Shown here piece by piece: positions 26,359 through 35,760 of a stretch of DNA of 64,000 nt (positions are counted from its first letter, which is position 1; the number at the start of each line of letters is the position of its first letter). Under the pieces are notes generated by a model that did not search any database, was not told where the DNA came from, and saw only the letters and a list, made by a program, of their open reading frames with translations. The stretch is taken from the NCBI GenBank assembly GCA_963598415.1, contig CAVBUH010000050.1, forward strand, positions 1-64,000, given 5' to 3'. The translations under genes and the position numbers were made by a program. This DNA is from Colimorpha_A sp900556615. Its GTDB lineage: Bacteria; Bacillota; Clostridia; Oscillospirales; CAG-272.

Positions 26359-27064
26359 TTTTATCCTCCAATTCGAGGAATACCGATTCAAGAGAACCGT
26401 CTCCCTTTACCTCGTCCATTGTACCGGATTTAATCAGCTTTCCGTCCTTGATAATGGCAACCTTGTCACATAGCTTTTCGGCTACTTCAAGGACATGGGT
26501 AGAGAAAAAGATCGCATTGCCTTTATTGCATATTTCACGCATGATCTGTTTTAAAATATGTGACGCTTTCGGGTCAAGACCAACAAACGGTTCGTCCATA
26601 ATAATCAGCTTCGGTTCATGGAGCAGAGCGGATATTACGGTAAGCTTTTGCTTCATTCCGTGGGAATAAGCGCTGATCGGCTGAGCAAGGTCAGGAGTGA
26701 GCTCGAACAGGTCGGCATATTCCTTAATTCTCGCCTGACGGTCGCTCTGCGGCACGCCGAATATGTCGGATACAAAGTTGAGATATTGAATTCCGGTCAT
26801 AAATTCGTAAAGATCGGGATTGTCGGGAATATAAGCAACCAATTTTTTACATGCAAGAGGCTGATCTTTTATCGATATTCCGTCGATATAAATTTCGCCC
26901 GAATCGAAATTCATAATCCCGCAGCAGGCTTTTATGGTCGTTGTTTTTCCGGCGCCGTTATGACCGATAAAGCCGTAAATTTCTCCGTCTCCGATTGTGA
27001 GGGTGAGGTCGTCTACCGCCTTTTTATCGCCGTATTTTTTTGTCAGATGTTCAATTTTCAGCAT
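26351..27064 (-). CDS. ABC transporter ATP-binding subunit
   Basis: 237 residues. Walker A GHNGAGKTT, Q loop, signature YSHGMKQK in place of LSGGQ (common in CcmA/Nod-type exporters), Walker B LIIMDEPFVGLD, H switch STHVLE. AAAGGCGG seven bases upstream of ATG 27064 decides the start. It powers the permease encoded downstream. Confidence 0.92.
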   Translation of the reverse strand: MLKIEHLTKKYGDKKAVDDLTLTIGDGEIYGFIGHNGAGKTTTIKACCGIMNFDSGEIYIDGISIKDQPLACKKLVAYIPDNPDLYEFMTGIQYLNFVSDIFGVPQSDRQARIKEYADLFELTPDLAQPISAYSHGMKQKLTVISALLHEPKLIIMDEPFVGLDPKASHILKQIMREICNKGNAIFFSTHVLEVAEKLCDKVAIIKDGKLIKSGTMDEVKGDGSLESVFLELEDKND

Positions 27065-27079
27065 GGTATGCCGCCTTTC

Positions 27080-27250
27080 TTTAGGGTTGACTCTAAAATT
27101 TCTTCGCACAATGAATCGACCGAAGCTTTTCCGTTATTCGCCGCAAAAATTCTTTAGAGGGAAACCGTTTTGTGTGCGGATTTTTGCCCGGACCGACGAA
27201 AAATCTTCTCTGCGCTTATTGCATACAGAATATTCTGAGGTTCCCTTTAA
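27080..27250 (+). repeat. Diverged family B repeat
   Basis: TTAGGGTTGACTCTAAAATTTC to TTCTGAGGTTCCCTTTAA with many substitutions, keeping TTATTCGCCGCAAAAATTC and CGGACCGACGAAAAA. It lies directly upstream of the ABC operon start, so it may be part of its leader. Confidence 0.7.
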
Positions 27251-27448
27251 TTTTTCAATTGATTGCAAGTCATCGTTTCCGTTTTAGAAGTCGGAATTGC
27301 TGCTTTACATTTTGTACAGTGTGAATTTGTTGTGCTCTTATTTGATTATATCATACAATCAAAAGATTGTCAATAGTAATCTAAAGATTTTTCTTAAGCT
27401 GTCTTATAGAAAGCGGAATAAAAAGAGGGGATTTGTATTGATATAGGT

Positions 27449-27921
27449 AAATAATAATTTATTTTACTCTTGAAAGAGTGGGAACGTTTTCCGCATTTCT
27501 TTCTATAAAGAAAGAAACGCTCGCAAAGAAAGTTACAAGGTGGAGAACCGCTGCATTTCCCGAACGGAAATGCTACGCATGGTCCTCCCCCTTTGAACCC
27601 CCACTCCTATCTGGATGAAACCGTTTCTTCATTTTACAGAGGCAAAAACAAGCGTTAACTTGCGAAAATACGGTATTTTCCGTAAACTTTATCTGACGGT
27701 GAAATAGGAAAGAGGAGTTCCAAGGCAGTGACCGCTTTGCGGTAACGAGCAGTAACCGCTCCGCGGTAACTGCGGAAACCATGCGTAAGATTTTCGGGCT
27801 TTTTGTCCGAAAATCAAGCGGTTTCTTCCTTTGGTGACTTTCTTTGGAACTTTCTTTCTTCATAGAAAGAAAGTGGAAAGACATTCTCTTTCTCTTTCAA
27901 GAGTAATCTAAATTATTATTT
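27449..27921. mobile_element. Element E, 473-bp non-coding unit with 30-bp terminal inverted repeats
   Basis: The left end AAATAATAATTTATTTTACT...GAAAGAG and the right end, read in reverse complement, agree at 28 of 30 bases. Each end is followed inside by an AAGAAAGAAA palindrome; a GCATTTCC/GGAAATGC hairpin lies near 27562. No significant reading frame. It looks like a MITE or a decayed insertion sequence; only one copy is in the window. Confidence 0.7.
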
Positions 27922-27967
27922 GTCATCCCGTCCAGCATCCACCGAAGGAAATAATACTGCCCACACT

Positions 27968-28015
27968 AAAAAAGAAACACCGAGGCGAATGGAATCGTTT
28001 TCGTGTTTCTTTTTC
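27968..28015. terminator. Hairpin terminator
   Basis: AAAAGAAACAC and GTGTTTCTTTT form the stem with an AT-rich flank on either side. It lies downstream of the flippase gene, beyond family C unit C1. Confidence 0.5.
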
Positions 28016-28019
28016 ACTG

Positions 28020-28216
28020 TTAAGGAATCGCTGAACAAATCGGATATGCAGATTTCCGAGATGATTTATTGAACAGCAAGGCAAAAAAGCAGGAATATGG
28101 TTAAGGCAATACCGCCAGGTTCTGACGGTATGCCTTAATATTTCAAGTTTTTTAACGATGACGGACAATCAATCTGCCCGAAAGATCCGTTGACGTTTTA
28201 TTCAGTGATTCCTAAA
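28020..28216 (+). repeat. Family C repeat C1 with short family A nested inside
   Basis: Starts TTAAGGAATCGCTGAACAAA, ends TTTATTCAGTGATTCCTAAA. A 39-bp family A remnant (TTAAGGCAATACCGCC to GACGGTATGCCTTAA, 28101-28139) sits inside at a TTAA. Confidence 0.88.
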
Positions 28217-28243
28217 TAAGTCATCTGATATCAAAGGCTGCTT

Positions 28244-29887
28244 TTACGGCACCTTCTTCAGGAGATGCATCTTTTCAAGAAGAGAGCATATCTTTGTTCC
28301 CTTGGGAAGAAGCATAACATCCTCTCTTGTCAAGGCTTTAAAGAGAAAAATAACAAAGAAGTATACAACCATAGCCATTACAATCGACAGCAAGAGCGCA
28401 GGATTTCTTCCGATAAAACCTTCGAGGCAGCCAAAGGAAAATATGGCTGTTAAAGCACAGATAACCGAGGCGGCAAAAGGTCTTATCAGTATTTTGCCTA
28501 AATTCGGAATAAAGCCGATATGCTTTTTCATAAAGAACAAATTGGAAACAGAAATTGCAAAACTGCCGAGGAAGGATGAGATCGGAGAACCGTATATATT
28601 AAGCTCTGGTATCCCGACAAGAACATAAATAGAAACAAGCTTCACAATCGCGCCTATCAGCATGGATATAATCGGCTTTCTTTCAAGCTTATGTGCTTGA
28701 AGAAAGGCGCTTGTCATAGAAATCATACTGACAAAAAATACGGAAAGCGAGAGTATGGAGAGAAGCGGCGCCGCCGTTTCTGAAGAAGCATTATCTCCGA
28801 ACAAAAGCTTAATGATGGGCTCCGACAAAACCGACATGCCAAGCGCGCAGGGCAGTTCAATAATTGCGGTTATCATAAGTGCGCCGTTCATAACACTTTT
28901 TGATCTTTTTCTGTTTCCGGAAGCAATAGAAGCCGCCATAAGCGGAACGATGGAGGCAGTCACCGGCGCTATCAATGCCGGCGGCAGATTACAGAGCGGA
29001 GAAGCAAGCGTTTTATAATTGCCGATCATCTGAGCTGTTATATCTTCGCTGAAGCCGATGTCCTGAAGGCGATTAGAGAGAACCATTCCATCAATCACCG
29101 TCGAGAAACTTTGCACCGAGCTGCTTATTGTGATCGGAATCGCTATCATCATGAGAGTGACAAGAATCTTTTTCGTACTGCGTACCTCAAGACTCTCGTC
29201 GGCAAGTTCGGCGCACTCAAAGTCATATTTCTCCGGTTTAAATAAAAGCTTTGTCACAATCAGATAAATCATTCCCGCCGCAACGCCGATCGTAAGACCG
29301 AACGCCGCGTATGCCGCAACAATATAGAGAGGATAACCTTTCTCAAGAGCATATCCGGCAAATAAAAGCCCGAGCACCAGCTTTCCTACAGCCTCGATTA
29401 CCTCCGATACTGCGGTCGGGAGCATATTCTGATAGCCCTGAAAATATCCGCGCAAAGCGCTTGCCACACAAATGAAAAAGAGCGTCGGCGCAATAGCCAT
29501 CATGCAATATCCGCTGTTTTCTATCTTATATGCCTTCTCAAAGAACGGTGCTCCGAAAAGCATAACAGACATACCGGCAATTCCGATTATAATAAACAAA
29601 GCTACCGTAACACGGAAAATTTTCTTGGTTTCTTTAATGTTGCCCTTTACCCTATCCTCGGAAATAAGCATGGAAATCGCCGTAGGAAGTCCGGTTGTGG
29701 CAATGGTAAACAACCACGCATATATATCGTAAGCGTTGTTATAATATGCCATACCGGCATCGCCGAGAATGTTATGAAGCGGTATTTTAAGTACAAGTCC
29801 GACAACCTTAACAAACAGGTTTCCGAGCGTCAATGCAATTACGCCGCCGAAAAATCTCGATTTGCTTCTTGCTTCTGTATTTTTCAC
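28244..29887 (-). CDS. Polysaccharide flippase, SpoVB/MurJ-like (MATE/MOP superfamily)
   Basis: 547 residues with about 14 membrane segments. The N-terminus GGVIALTLGNLFVKVVGLVLKIPLHNILGDAGMAYYNNAYDIY is very close to SpoVB and YtgP-like lipid II/oligosaccharide flippases of spore formers. The start codon is GTG with AAGGA about ten bases upstream. Role inferred: movement of lipid-linked cell-wall or cortex precursors. No biosynthetic genes adjoin. Confidence 0.88.
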   Translation of the reverse strand: MKNTEARSKSRFFGGVIALTLGNLFVKVVGLVLKIPLHNILGDAGMAYYNNAYDIYAWLFTIATTGLPTAISMLISEDRVKGNIKETKKIFRVTVALFIIIGIAGMSVMLFGAPFFEKAYKIENSGYCMMAIAPTLFFICVASALRGYFQGYQNMLPTAVSEVIEAVGKLVLGLLFAGYALEKGYPLYIVAAYAAFGLTIGVAAGMIYLIVTKLLFKPEKYDFECAELADESLEVRSTKKILVTLMMIAIPITISSSVQSFSTVIDGMVLSNRLQDIGFSEDITAQMIGNYKTLASPLCNLPPALIAPVTASIVPLMAASIASGNRKRSKSVMNGALMITAIIELPCALGMSVLSEPIIKLLFGDNASSETAAPLLSILSLSVFFVSMISMTSAFLQAHKLERKPIISMLIGAIVKLVSIYVLVGIPELNIYGSPISSFLGSFAISVSNLFFMKKHIGFIPNLGKILIRPFAASVICALTAIFSFGCLEGFIGRNPALLLSIVMAMVVYFFVIFLFKALTREDVMLLPKGTKICSLLEKMHLLKKVP

Positions 29888-29926
29888 TTATTTGCTTTCC
29901 TTCCGGACAATAATTAGTATATTTTC

Positions 29927-30004
29927 AAGACAATAACGCACAGTGCCCAGCGGCGCAGATATGCCGAAAAGGCATCAGCCGTGAATGGCGCGATATTGTC
30001 TTAA
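29927..30004. repeat. Short family A repeat
   Basis: AAGACAATAACGCACAGTG to GCGCGATATTGTCTTAAGG, a 75-bp internal-deletion form; its TTAAGG is shared with the next family B unit. Confidence 0.7.
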
Positions 30005-30166
30005 GGGGCTCCTCTAATAATTCAATGTTCACAGACGGCAAAGACATTTTTTGTCAGTCTAAACATAAATCCGGAGGCAGCGTAATCTCTGACAAGGATT
30101 TTTGTGACGAAGACCGAAAACAGCCTGAACCGGGTTTGTGCAGTGAATTTTTAGAGATTTCCTTAA
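30001..30166 (-). repeat. Family B repeat
   Basis: TTAAGGGGCTCCTCTAATAATTC to TTTTTAGAGATTTCCTTAA in reverse orientation, with the AACCGGGTTTGTGCAGTGAA end. Confidence 0.85.
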
Positions 30167-30250
30167 TAAAATTACCGGTTTCTATTTCAAAAATTTTTTC
30201 CGCAGCCTTTTCGCCTATCGGAAGAAAAAATTTATGCTCCTTTATATCCC

Positions 30251-31159
30251 TTATCCGATAAATTCTCTGAGAACCGAATCCTTCGGAACATATTTTTCAT
30301 CTATATCGGGAAAATCCCGGAGTTTTTCAATAAGCATTTTCGACTTGAGATAATACGAAGAACTCTCTCTTATCTGTTCAAGCAAAGTCATGAGCGGCTT
30401 TTTTAATACGCTTATTTCATATGCCATACCGGAATCGATTTTGATATCACAGCTATCCTTATACGGTTCAATATTCACAAGCTCATTCGCAATTACACCG
30501 TCCCAATGCGAAAAAGTAGTTTCCGCGTCGGTATTTCTGATGCGGCTGTCCCGTACAATGCGGCGCAGAAGGCGTATCTCTCTCGGAAGCCAGCTTCCGT
30601 ACGGTGTATCAATTCCGTTTTCAACACTGATATATATTTTCAAAAGATGCTTCGGTTCGAAAAGAGCAGTTACCTCCGGATAAACCGCCTGAATCCCCTC
30701 GAAAATAAAGATATCCTTCTCTGTCGGAAGAAGCTCTGTATATCCTGCTCGTTTCCCTAATGTAAAATCAAAAGCAGGAAGTCTGAGTGGTTCAAGACGC
30801 TCTATTCCATTCACAAAAAAGCGAAGTTCCTCCATATCAATCGCCTTAACGGAATCTAAGTCAATAGGTACGCCGCTTTTCTTTGCCTCTGCGGCAAGAG
30901 TTTCACGATTAAGAAAAAAATCATCGATCGAAATGACCTTCACATCTTTTCCGGTTGCTTTCAGTTTATCGATAAGCATTCCGGCAGTGGTAGTTTTTCC
31001 GGAACAGGTCGGTCCCGATAAGGCTATAAAACGAAGATTGTCCCGCATAAGTGCCGCTTCCGCAGCCTTATCGAGCGAATTTCTGAATTTATCTTCACAA
31101 AATACCGCAAAAGCCTTTTTTGAGCTTTCATCCGGGAAAGAATAACTGTAATATTTCAA
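30251..31159 (-). CDS. Uridine-kinase-like P-loop kinase
   Basis: 302 residues. Walker A GPTCSGKTT at 49-57, SIDDFFLNRE as Walker B/substrate region, FIFEGIQAVYPE and a LID-like RRIVRDSRIRN. Similar to the phosphoribulokinase/uridine kinase family found alone in Clostridia; substrate is likely a nucleoside but not certain. The start is TTG, supported by AAGGAG eight bases upstream. Confidence 0.85.
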   Translation of the reverse strand: MKYYSYSFPDESSKKAFAVFCEDKFRNSLDKAAEAALMRDNLRFIALSGPTCSGKTTTAGMLIDKLKATGKDVKVISIDDFFLNRETLAAEAKKSGVPIDLDSVKAIDMEELRFFVNGIERLEPLRLPAFDFTLGKRAGYTELLPTEKDIFIFEGIQAVYPEVTALFEPKHLLKIYISVENGIDTPYGSWLPREIRLLRRIVRDSRIRNTDAETTFSHWDGVIANELVNIEPYKDSCDIKIDSGMAYEISVLKKPLMTLLEQIRESSSYYLKSKMLIEKLRDFPDIDEKYVPKDSVLREFIG

Positions 31160-31208
31160 AATAATATCTCCTTTTCACGAAAAATCACGTTCCCGCTGTC
31201 CCGAGATG

Positions 31209-31292
31209 TTAAGGCAATACCGCGCTATGCAGCAGCAATTTTATATCTGCTGCTTCAGCGCACGATTCGTTTATTGTACGATGCTGCCTTAA
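31209..31292. repeat. Short family A variant
   Basis: TTAAGGCAATACCGCGCTATG to GATGCTGCCTTAAGG with a CAGCAGCAATTTTATATCTGCTGCT hairpin inside; its right TTAAGG is shared with family C unit C2. Confidence 0.75.
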
Positions 31293-31634
31293 GGAATTGC
31301 TAAATCAATCGGCTATGCAGGTCTCCGAGATGATTTATTGAACGGCAAGGCAAAAAACACAGGAATATGGTTAAGGCAACACCGCCGGGTTCACGGTTTG
31401 CGCTTTGATGATGCATCTGAGTGGCAATATCCCGTCATACTTCACAAATTTTTTCGGCAGAGGAGCCACCTCTTGTCTCCTCAATTGGTATCGTCTGACG
31501 AAAAACAGGACTGCGCCTCTATACCGTCATAACCCCGTGACATGCCTTAATACTTCAAGTTTTTTTAACGATGACGGGCAATCCAATCAATCTGCCGGAA
31601 AAATCCGTTGACGTTTTATTCAGTGATTCCTTAA
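31289..31634 (+). repeat. Family C repeat C2 with full-length family A nested inside
   Basis: TTAAGGAATTGCTAAATCAAT to TTATTCAGTGATTCCTTAA. A complete reverse family A unit (31371-31550) is inserted at the same internal TTAA as in C1. The last 15 bases are coding: they are the end of hemZ on the minus strand. Confidence 0.9.
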
Positions 31635-33056
31635 ATATTCGTATGTGTATTTTGGTTCAAATATTCGCGTGATCTTTTTATTTTTTCCGCCGACAAGCTT
31701 TGTAACCGCACCTGCACCCACGGCGTATATGTTTTGAAGCTCCTCCATGATGAAAATATTGTAAAGTCCCTCGTATCCGGGCTTTGAAAATCCAACATTT
31801 TCAAGATTTCCCTGCGCATTTTTCTGACGATACAGATAATAAGGCTTATAGCCTCCGCTATACAGGATCCGCTGTGAATAATCTACGCAGCGCACCGTAT
31901 CACCGCCTGAATAGGAATATATTCCGAGCGTCTCCCCCTCTGCCGCTTTTTCGGTAAATTCCGCCGCACGCTTAACGCAATAAGTATGCACCGTCACATT
32001 TTCGGGAGACAAAGCCGCTATCTCATCGACGGTTTTTGAAAACATTCCAAAATCCGAACCCGGGAGTCCCGCGATCAGATCGGTATTGATACACCGTATC
32101 CCTGATTTTCGGGCAATTGCATATGCGGAATAAAAATCAGCGGCGGTATGGTGCCTGCCGATAATTCCGAGTACACGGTCATCAAGTATCTGAGGATTGA
32201 TGCTGGTTCTGTCTACGCCGTTTGAAAGCATCACATCAAACTTACCCGATGTCACGGTATCAGGTCGTCCGGCTTCAACGGTAAATTCAAGAAGCTTAGC
32301 ATCTCCAATGCTGCGGTTTATTGTCGTAAGAAGTCTGTCAAGCTGTTGTTCATCGAGAATCGTCGGTGTTCCGCCCCCGACATATACCGTAAGCAGCTTT
32401 TCTCCCCGTTCCTTTATCTGTCGGCAGGTTCGGGCTATATCAAGGCAGAGCATATCAAGATAGTCAGGAATAGTCGAAAGATAGGCGGGCGTTGAATAGG
32501 AGACAAAGGAACAGTAAGCGCATCTTGTCGGGCAGAAAGGGATAGAAACATAAAGCGAGCAGGTCCCCTCCTCCGCAAGCGACACCGCTTTTTCCTCCGT
32601 CTCATTGACCTCGGCAAGAAGGCGCGCTTTATTCTCGGAAACAAAAAATTCCGTCATCAGAGCGGTCTGAACGCCCGCTTTGTCAAGCCCACGTTTTTTC
32701 ATTTCCCCTGCAATCTTGGCAGGTCTTACTCCGGTCAGAATCCCCCACGGCGGAGGCATACCCATAAGCCTTTCCCCCGCCTCAAGCATCGCTTCCCCAA
32801 CAGAAATTTTGAAAGCCCTGTCCTCGCTGACCGCAGAGGAGACGGAAGTCCTTCCCCGTCCGATCTCTTTTCTGCCGCCGCTGATAATTGCCGCTTCCGA
32901 GATAACATATCCGTCTTCAAGCCGCGTTTGAATCGTAACCTCGGGAGAAGCCTCGTCAGCCGCCTCATTTTCGGGAAATTTTGCACCGGGAAAGAAGATC
33001 AAACACAGATTCTGACAATAGGTACGGTTGATTTTTCCGTCAATATGAAGCTTCAT
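31620..33056 (-). CDS. hemZ: Coproporphyrinogen dehydrogenase HemZ-type radical SAM protein
   Basis: 478 residues. The radical SAM cluster motif is CPTRCAYC near 175, preceded by an N-terminal HemZ-specific region (residues 1-150, with PWGILTGVRPAKI). VGGGTPTIL and the HemN-like C-terminal part follow. GGAGG is nine bases before the ATG. The start shares one base with the dtd stop. The final residues L-R-N-H and the stop are encoded by the terminal 15 bases of family C unit C2, so the original C-terminus was replaced or extended. Confidence 0.9.
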   Translation of the reverse strand: MKLHIDGKINRTYCQNLCLIFFPGAKFPENEAADEASPEVTIQTRLEDGYVISEAAIISGGRKEIGRGRTSVSSAVSEDRAFKISVGEAMLEAGERLMGMPPPWGILTGVRPAKIAGEMKKRGLDKAGVQTALMTEFFVSENKARLLAEVNETEEKAVSLAEEGTCSLYVSIPFCPTRCAYCSFVSYSTPAYLSTIPDYLDMLCLDIARTCRQIKERGEKLLTVYVGGGTPTILDEQQLDRLLTTINRSIGDAKLLEFTVEAGRPDTVTSGKFDVMLSNGVDRTSINPQILDDRVLGIIGRHHTAADFYSAYAIARKSGIRCINTDLIAGLPGSDFGMFSKTVDEIAALSPENVTVHTYCVKRAAEFTEKAAEGETLGIYSYSGGDTVRCVDYSQRILYSGGYKPYYLYRQKNAQGNLENVGFSKPGYEGLYNIFIMEELQNIYAVGAGAVTKLVGGKNKKITRIFEPKYTYEYLRNH

Positions 33057-33541
33057 CAGCCGTTTCCTCCGTTATAACCTTTCTTCGATGCCTTAAGTTC
33101 CCCGCTTTCCACCACAAGCGTGACCGGGCCGTCGTTTTCAAGATCAACCTTCATATCGGCTCCGAAAATCCCCTTTTCGGTCGGACGCCCCGAAAATTCC
33201 TTTATCTTAGCAATAAAATATTCATAAAGCCGTTCTGCCTCAGCCGGAAGCTCAGCAGAAAGAAAGTCGGGGCGGTTACCGCGCCTGCAATCGGCACAGA
33301 GCGTAAAATTCGATATGACAAGAAGCTCTCCTCCGATGTCTCCGAGTGAACGGTTCATCTTTCCGTTCTCATCCTCAAACACACGGAGCTTTGAAAGCTT
33401 GGCGGCAAGCAGTTCCGCGTCGGCAACGGTATCGCCCTTCTTCACACCGAGAAAAATAAGAAACCCCTTCCCGCACCTTCCCGTAATATTTCCGTTAACC
33501 GATACCGATGCGCGGCTTACTCTTTGGACAACCGCTCTCAT
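33056..33541 (-). CDS. dtd: D-aminoacyl-tRNA deacylase
   Basis: 161 residues, slightly longer than the usual 145-150. The cross-subunit Gly-Pro motif (NDGPVTLVVES) is intact. The other active-site motif reads SNFTL instead of the usual SQFTL, a Gln-to-Asn change. It removes D-amino acids from mischarged tRNA. The start overlaps the end of rel by four bases (ATGA), so it is translationally coupled. Confidence 0.92.
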   Translation of the reverse strand: MRAVVQRVSRASVSVNGNITGRCGKGFLIFLGVKKGDTVADAELLAAKLSKLRVFEDENGKMNRSLGDIGGELLVISNFTLCADCRRGNRPDFLSAELPAEAERLYEYFIAKIKEFSGRPTEKGIFGADMKVDLENDGPVTLVVESGELKASKKGYNGGNG

Positions 33542-35760
33542 GCCGAATACCCTCTTGTAACGGTTTCAACCTTCGGAACAGAACGCAGCCTTGACACAAT
33601 CGATTTGAAATGATCCAGATTCTTACAGGACACGACAAGCTCTATTATCGTACAGTCCGAGCGATTTCTCGTGGCAATACTGAGAAGAGAAACCTTCATA
33701 TCGGCAAGCGCCATAGTAACGTCGGCAATCAGCCGTATGTCAGGCTGAGCAACAATCCGTATCTGCGCCTCAAATTCATTGGAAGCAGATACCGCCGTTT
33801 CCCATCTCGCATTCAGCCAGCGATTGATATAAATCGGATTATTAAGTCCGGATATCACATTCGGACAATCCTGCTTGTGTATCGAAATCCCGTAACCCTT
33901 TGTAACAAAACCGATAACGGGATCTCCGGGCAGCGGATTACAGCATTTTGCAAACTTGACGGCAAGCCCCTCCACGCCGTCGATCACGACGCCGCCGTTT
34001 GATTTTTTTCGTTTCTGCGTCACGATCTGATCAGCCGATTGCGGAAGCGTTTCCTCCGGCTTTACCACACGCTCAAATTCGTCACGAAGCTTGGCGGATA
34101 TTTTAGACATGGTAAGCCCGCCGTATCCGATCGTATTGTACAGATCCTCGGGATCGAGTATGCCGAGACGCTTTCCGACATTGGTCAGTATCTCATGCCG
34201 CTGCGCATCGGTATAAGGTCTTCCGATACGCTTAAGCTCCCTGTCCACCTCTGCTCTTCCGACAACGATATTCTCGGCGCGGCGTTCTCTCTTGAACCAT
34301 TGACGTATTTTATTCCTCGCCTCTCCGGTTTTCACAATCTTCATCCAATCGCGGGAAGGCCCTTTCGAAGCGGACGAGGTAATGATTTCAACAATCTCTC
34401 CGTTTTGCGGAACCTTGTCTATCGGAACAATCATGCCGTTTATTTTCGCCCCGACCATCTTGTTCCCGACCTCGGAATGAATAGCGTAGGCAAAATCTAT
34501 AACGGTTGAACCCTGCGGCAGAGTGATGATATCGCCTTTGGGCGTAAAGACGAATACCTCATCGTGCATAATATCAATTTTAAGAGCCTGAAGAAATTCT
34601 TCGGGATCCCGCGTACCGTCTTCGGTCTCAATGAGCTTTGCTATCCAGCTTAGCTTCCTGTCGATCTCTTCCTTGCTTTCTTCCCCGGATTTATATTTCC
34701 AATGAGCGGCGACACCGTATTCGGCTATCTGATGCATTTCCCATGTTCTTATCTGAACCTCAAAAGGAATTGCATTCCTTCCCATAACAGTAGTATGGAG
34801 CGAACGATACATATTCGGCTTAGGAGTAGAAATGTAATCCTTGAACCGCCCTGGTATCATACTGAACATTTCGTGCATCAAACCGAGAACAACATAGCAC
34901 TCCTCTTCGGTGTTTACAATCACACGCAAAGCATAAAAATCAAATATCTGATCGAAGCTCTTGTTCTGCTGATACATTTTTCTGTAAATGCTGTAAACCG
35001 ATTTAACGCGGCCCTCCAGAATAAAATTGATTCCTGCCTCGGTGAGCTTATCTGCTACCTGAGAGCGCGCTCTTTCAATAAAATCGCGGTTCTCACCGTA
35101 TCGTTTTTCTATATCCCTTTTTATTTCTTCATAACCGATCGGATCAAGGTATTCAAGAGACAGATTTTCAAGCTCGTGCTTCATCCTCTGCATTCCGAGA
35201 CGGTGTGCAAGAGGGGCAAAGACCTGCATCGTTTCAAGAGCGGTCATTCTTCTCTTTGCATCCTGCTTTACACCGAGAGTACGCATATTATGAAGACGGT
35301 CGCTGAGCTTTATAAAGATTACTCTTACATCCTTTGACATGGCAAGAAACATTTTGCGAAGATTTTCAATATGCTGTTCCTCTTTATCCTCAAAAGGAAT
35401 CTGCACCATTTTAGTTAACCCGTCAACAAGCTGAGCAACATCGTCCCCGAACTCTTTTCTTATCGTAGGAATGTCAATTCTTCCTCCGCAGTCCTCAACA
35501 GTATCATGAAGCAAAGCCGCACAAACCGAATCGGTATCAAGCTCAAGTCCCGCGACAATTTCCGCTACAGCTACAGGATGACTGATATATTCCTCCCCGC
35601 TGCACCGATACTGTCCCTGATGAAGCTCTTTTGCATAAAGATATGCCTTTTTTATTTTTTCCGTATCATAGTGTTTTCCTGTCTTTTCAAGAGCAAGAAG
35701 CAGTTTTTCTATACCGGCGTATACATTTCCGCCGGATTCGTCAATCGTTTGTATAAGCAT
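33538..35760 (-). CDS. relA: Bifunctional (p)ppGpp synthetase/hydrolase
   Basis: 740 residues, the size of long RSH proteins. HD hydrolase domain (HPVAVAEIVAG, LLHDTVEDCG), synthetase domain (GRVKSVYSIYRKM, YRSLHTTVMG), TGS domain (VFVFTPKGDIITLPQGST), zinc-finger-like KCCNPLPGD and a C-terminal ACT domain are in order, so both activities look intact. The start overlaps recJ by 52 bases; AAAAAGG is rather far from the ATG. The symbol rel is also used. Confidence 0.95.
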   Translation of the reverse strand: MLIQTIDESGGNVYAGIEKLLLALEKTGKHYDTEKIKKAYLYAKELHQGQYRCSGEEYISHPVAVAEIVAGLELDTDSVCAALLHDTVEDCGGRIDIPTIRKEFGDDVAQLVDGLTKMVQIPFEDKEEQHIENLRKMFLAMSKDVRVIFIKLSDRLHNMRTLGVKQDAKRRMTALETMQVFAPLAHRLGMQRMKHELENLSLEYLDPIGYEEIKRDIEKRYGENRDFIERARSQVADKLTEAGINFILEGRVKSVYSIYRKMYQQNKSFDQIFDFYALRVIVNTEEECYVVLGLMHEMFSMIPGRFKDYISTPKPNMYRSLHTTVMGRNAIPFEVQIRTWEMHQIAEYGVAAHWKYKSGEESKEEIDRKLSWIAKLIETEDGTRDPEEFLQALKIDIMHDEVFVFTPKGDIITLPQGSTVIDFAYAIHSEVGNKMVGAKINGMIVPIDKVPQNGEIVEIITSSASKGPSRDWMKIVKTGEARNKIRQWFKRERRAENIVVGRAEVDRELKRIGRPYTDAQRHEILTNVGKRLGILDPEDLYNTIGYGGLTMSKISAKLRDEFERVVKPEETLPQSADQIVTQKRKKSNGGVVIDGVEGLAVKFAKCCNPLPGDPVIGFVTKGYGISIHKQDCPNVISGLNNPIYINRWLNARWETAVSASNEFEAQIRIVAQPDIRLIADVTMALADMKVSLLSIATRNRSDCTIIELVVSCKNLDHFKSIVSRLRSVPKVETVTRGYSA

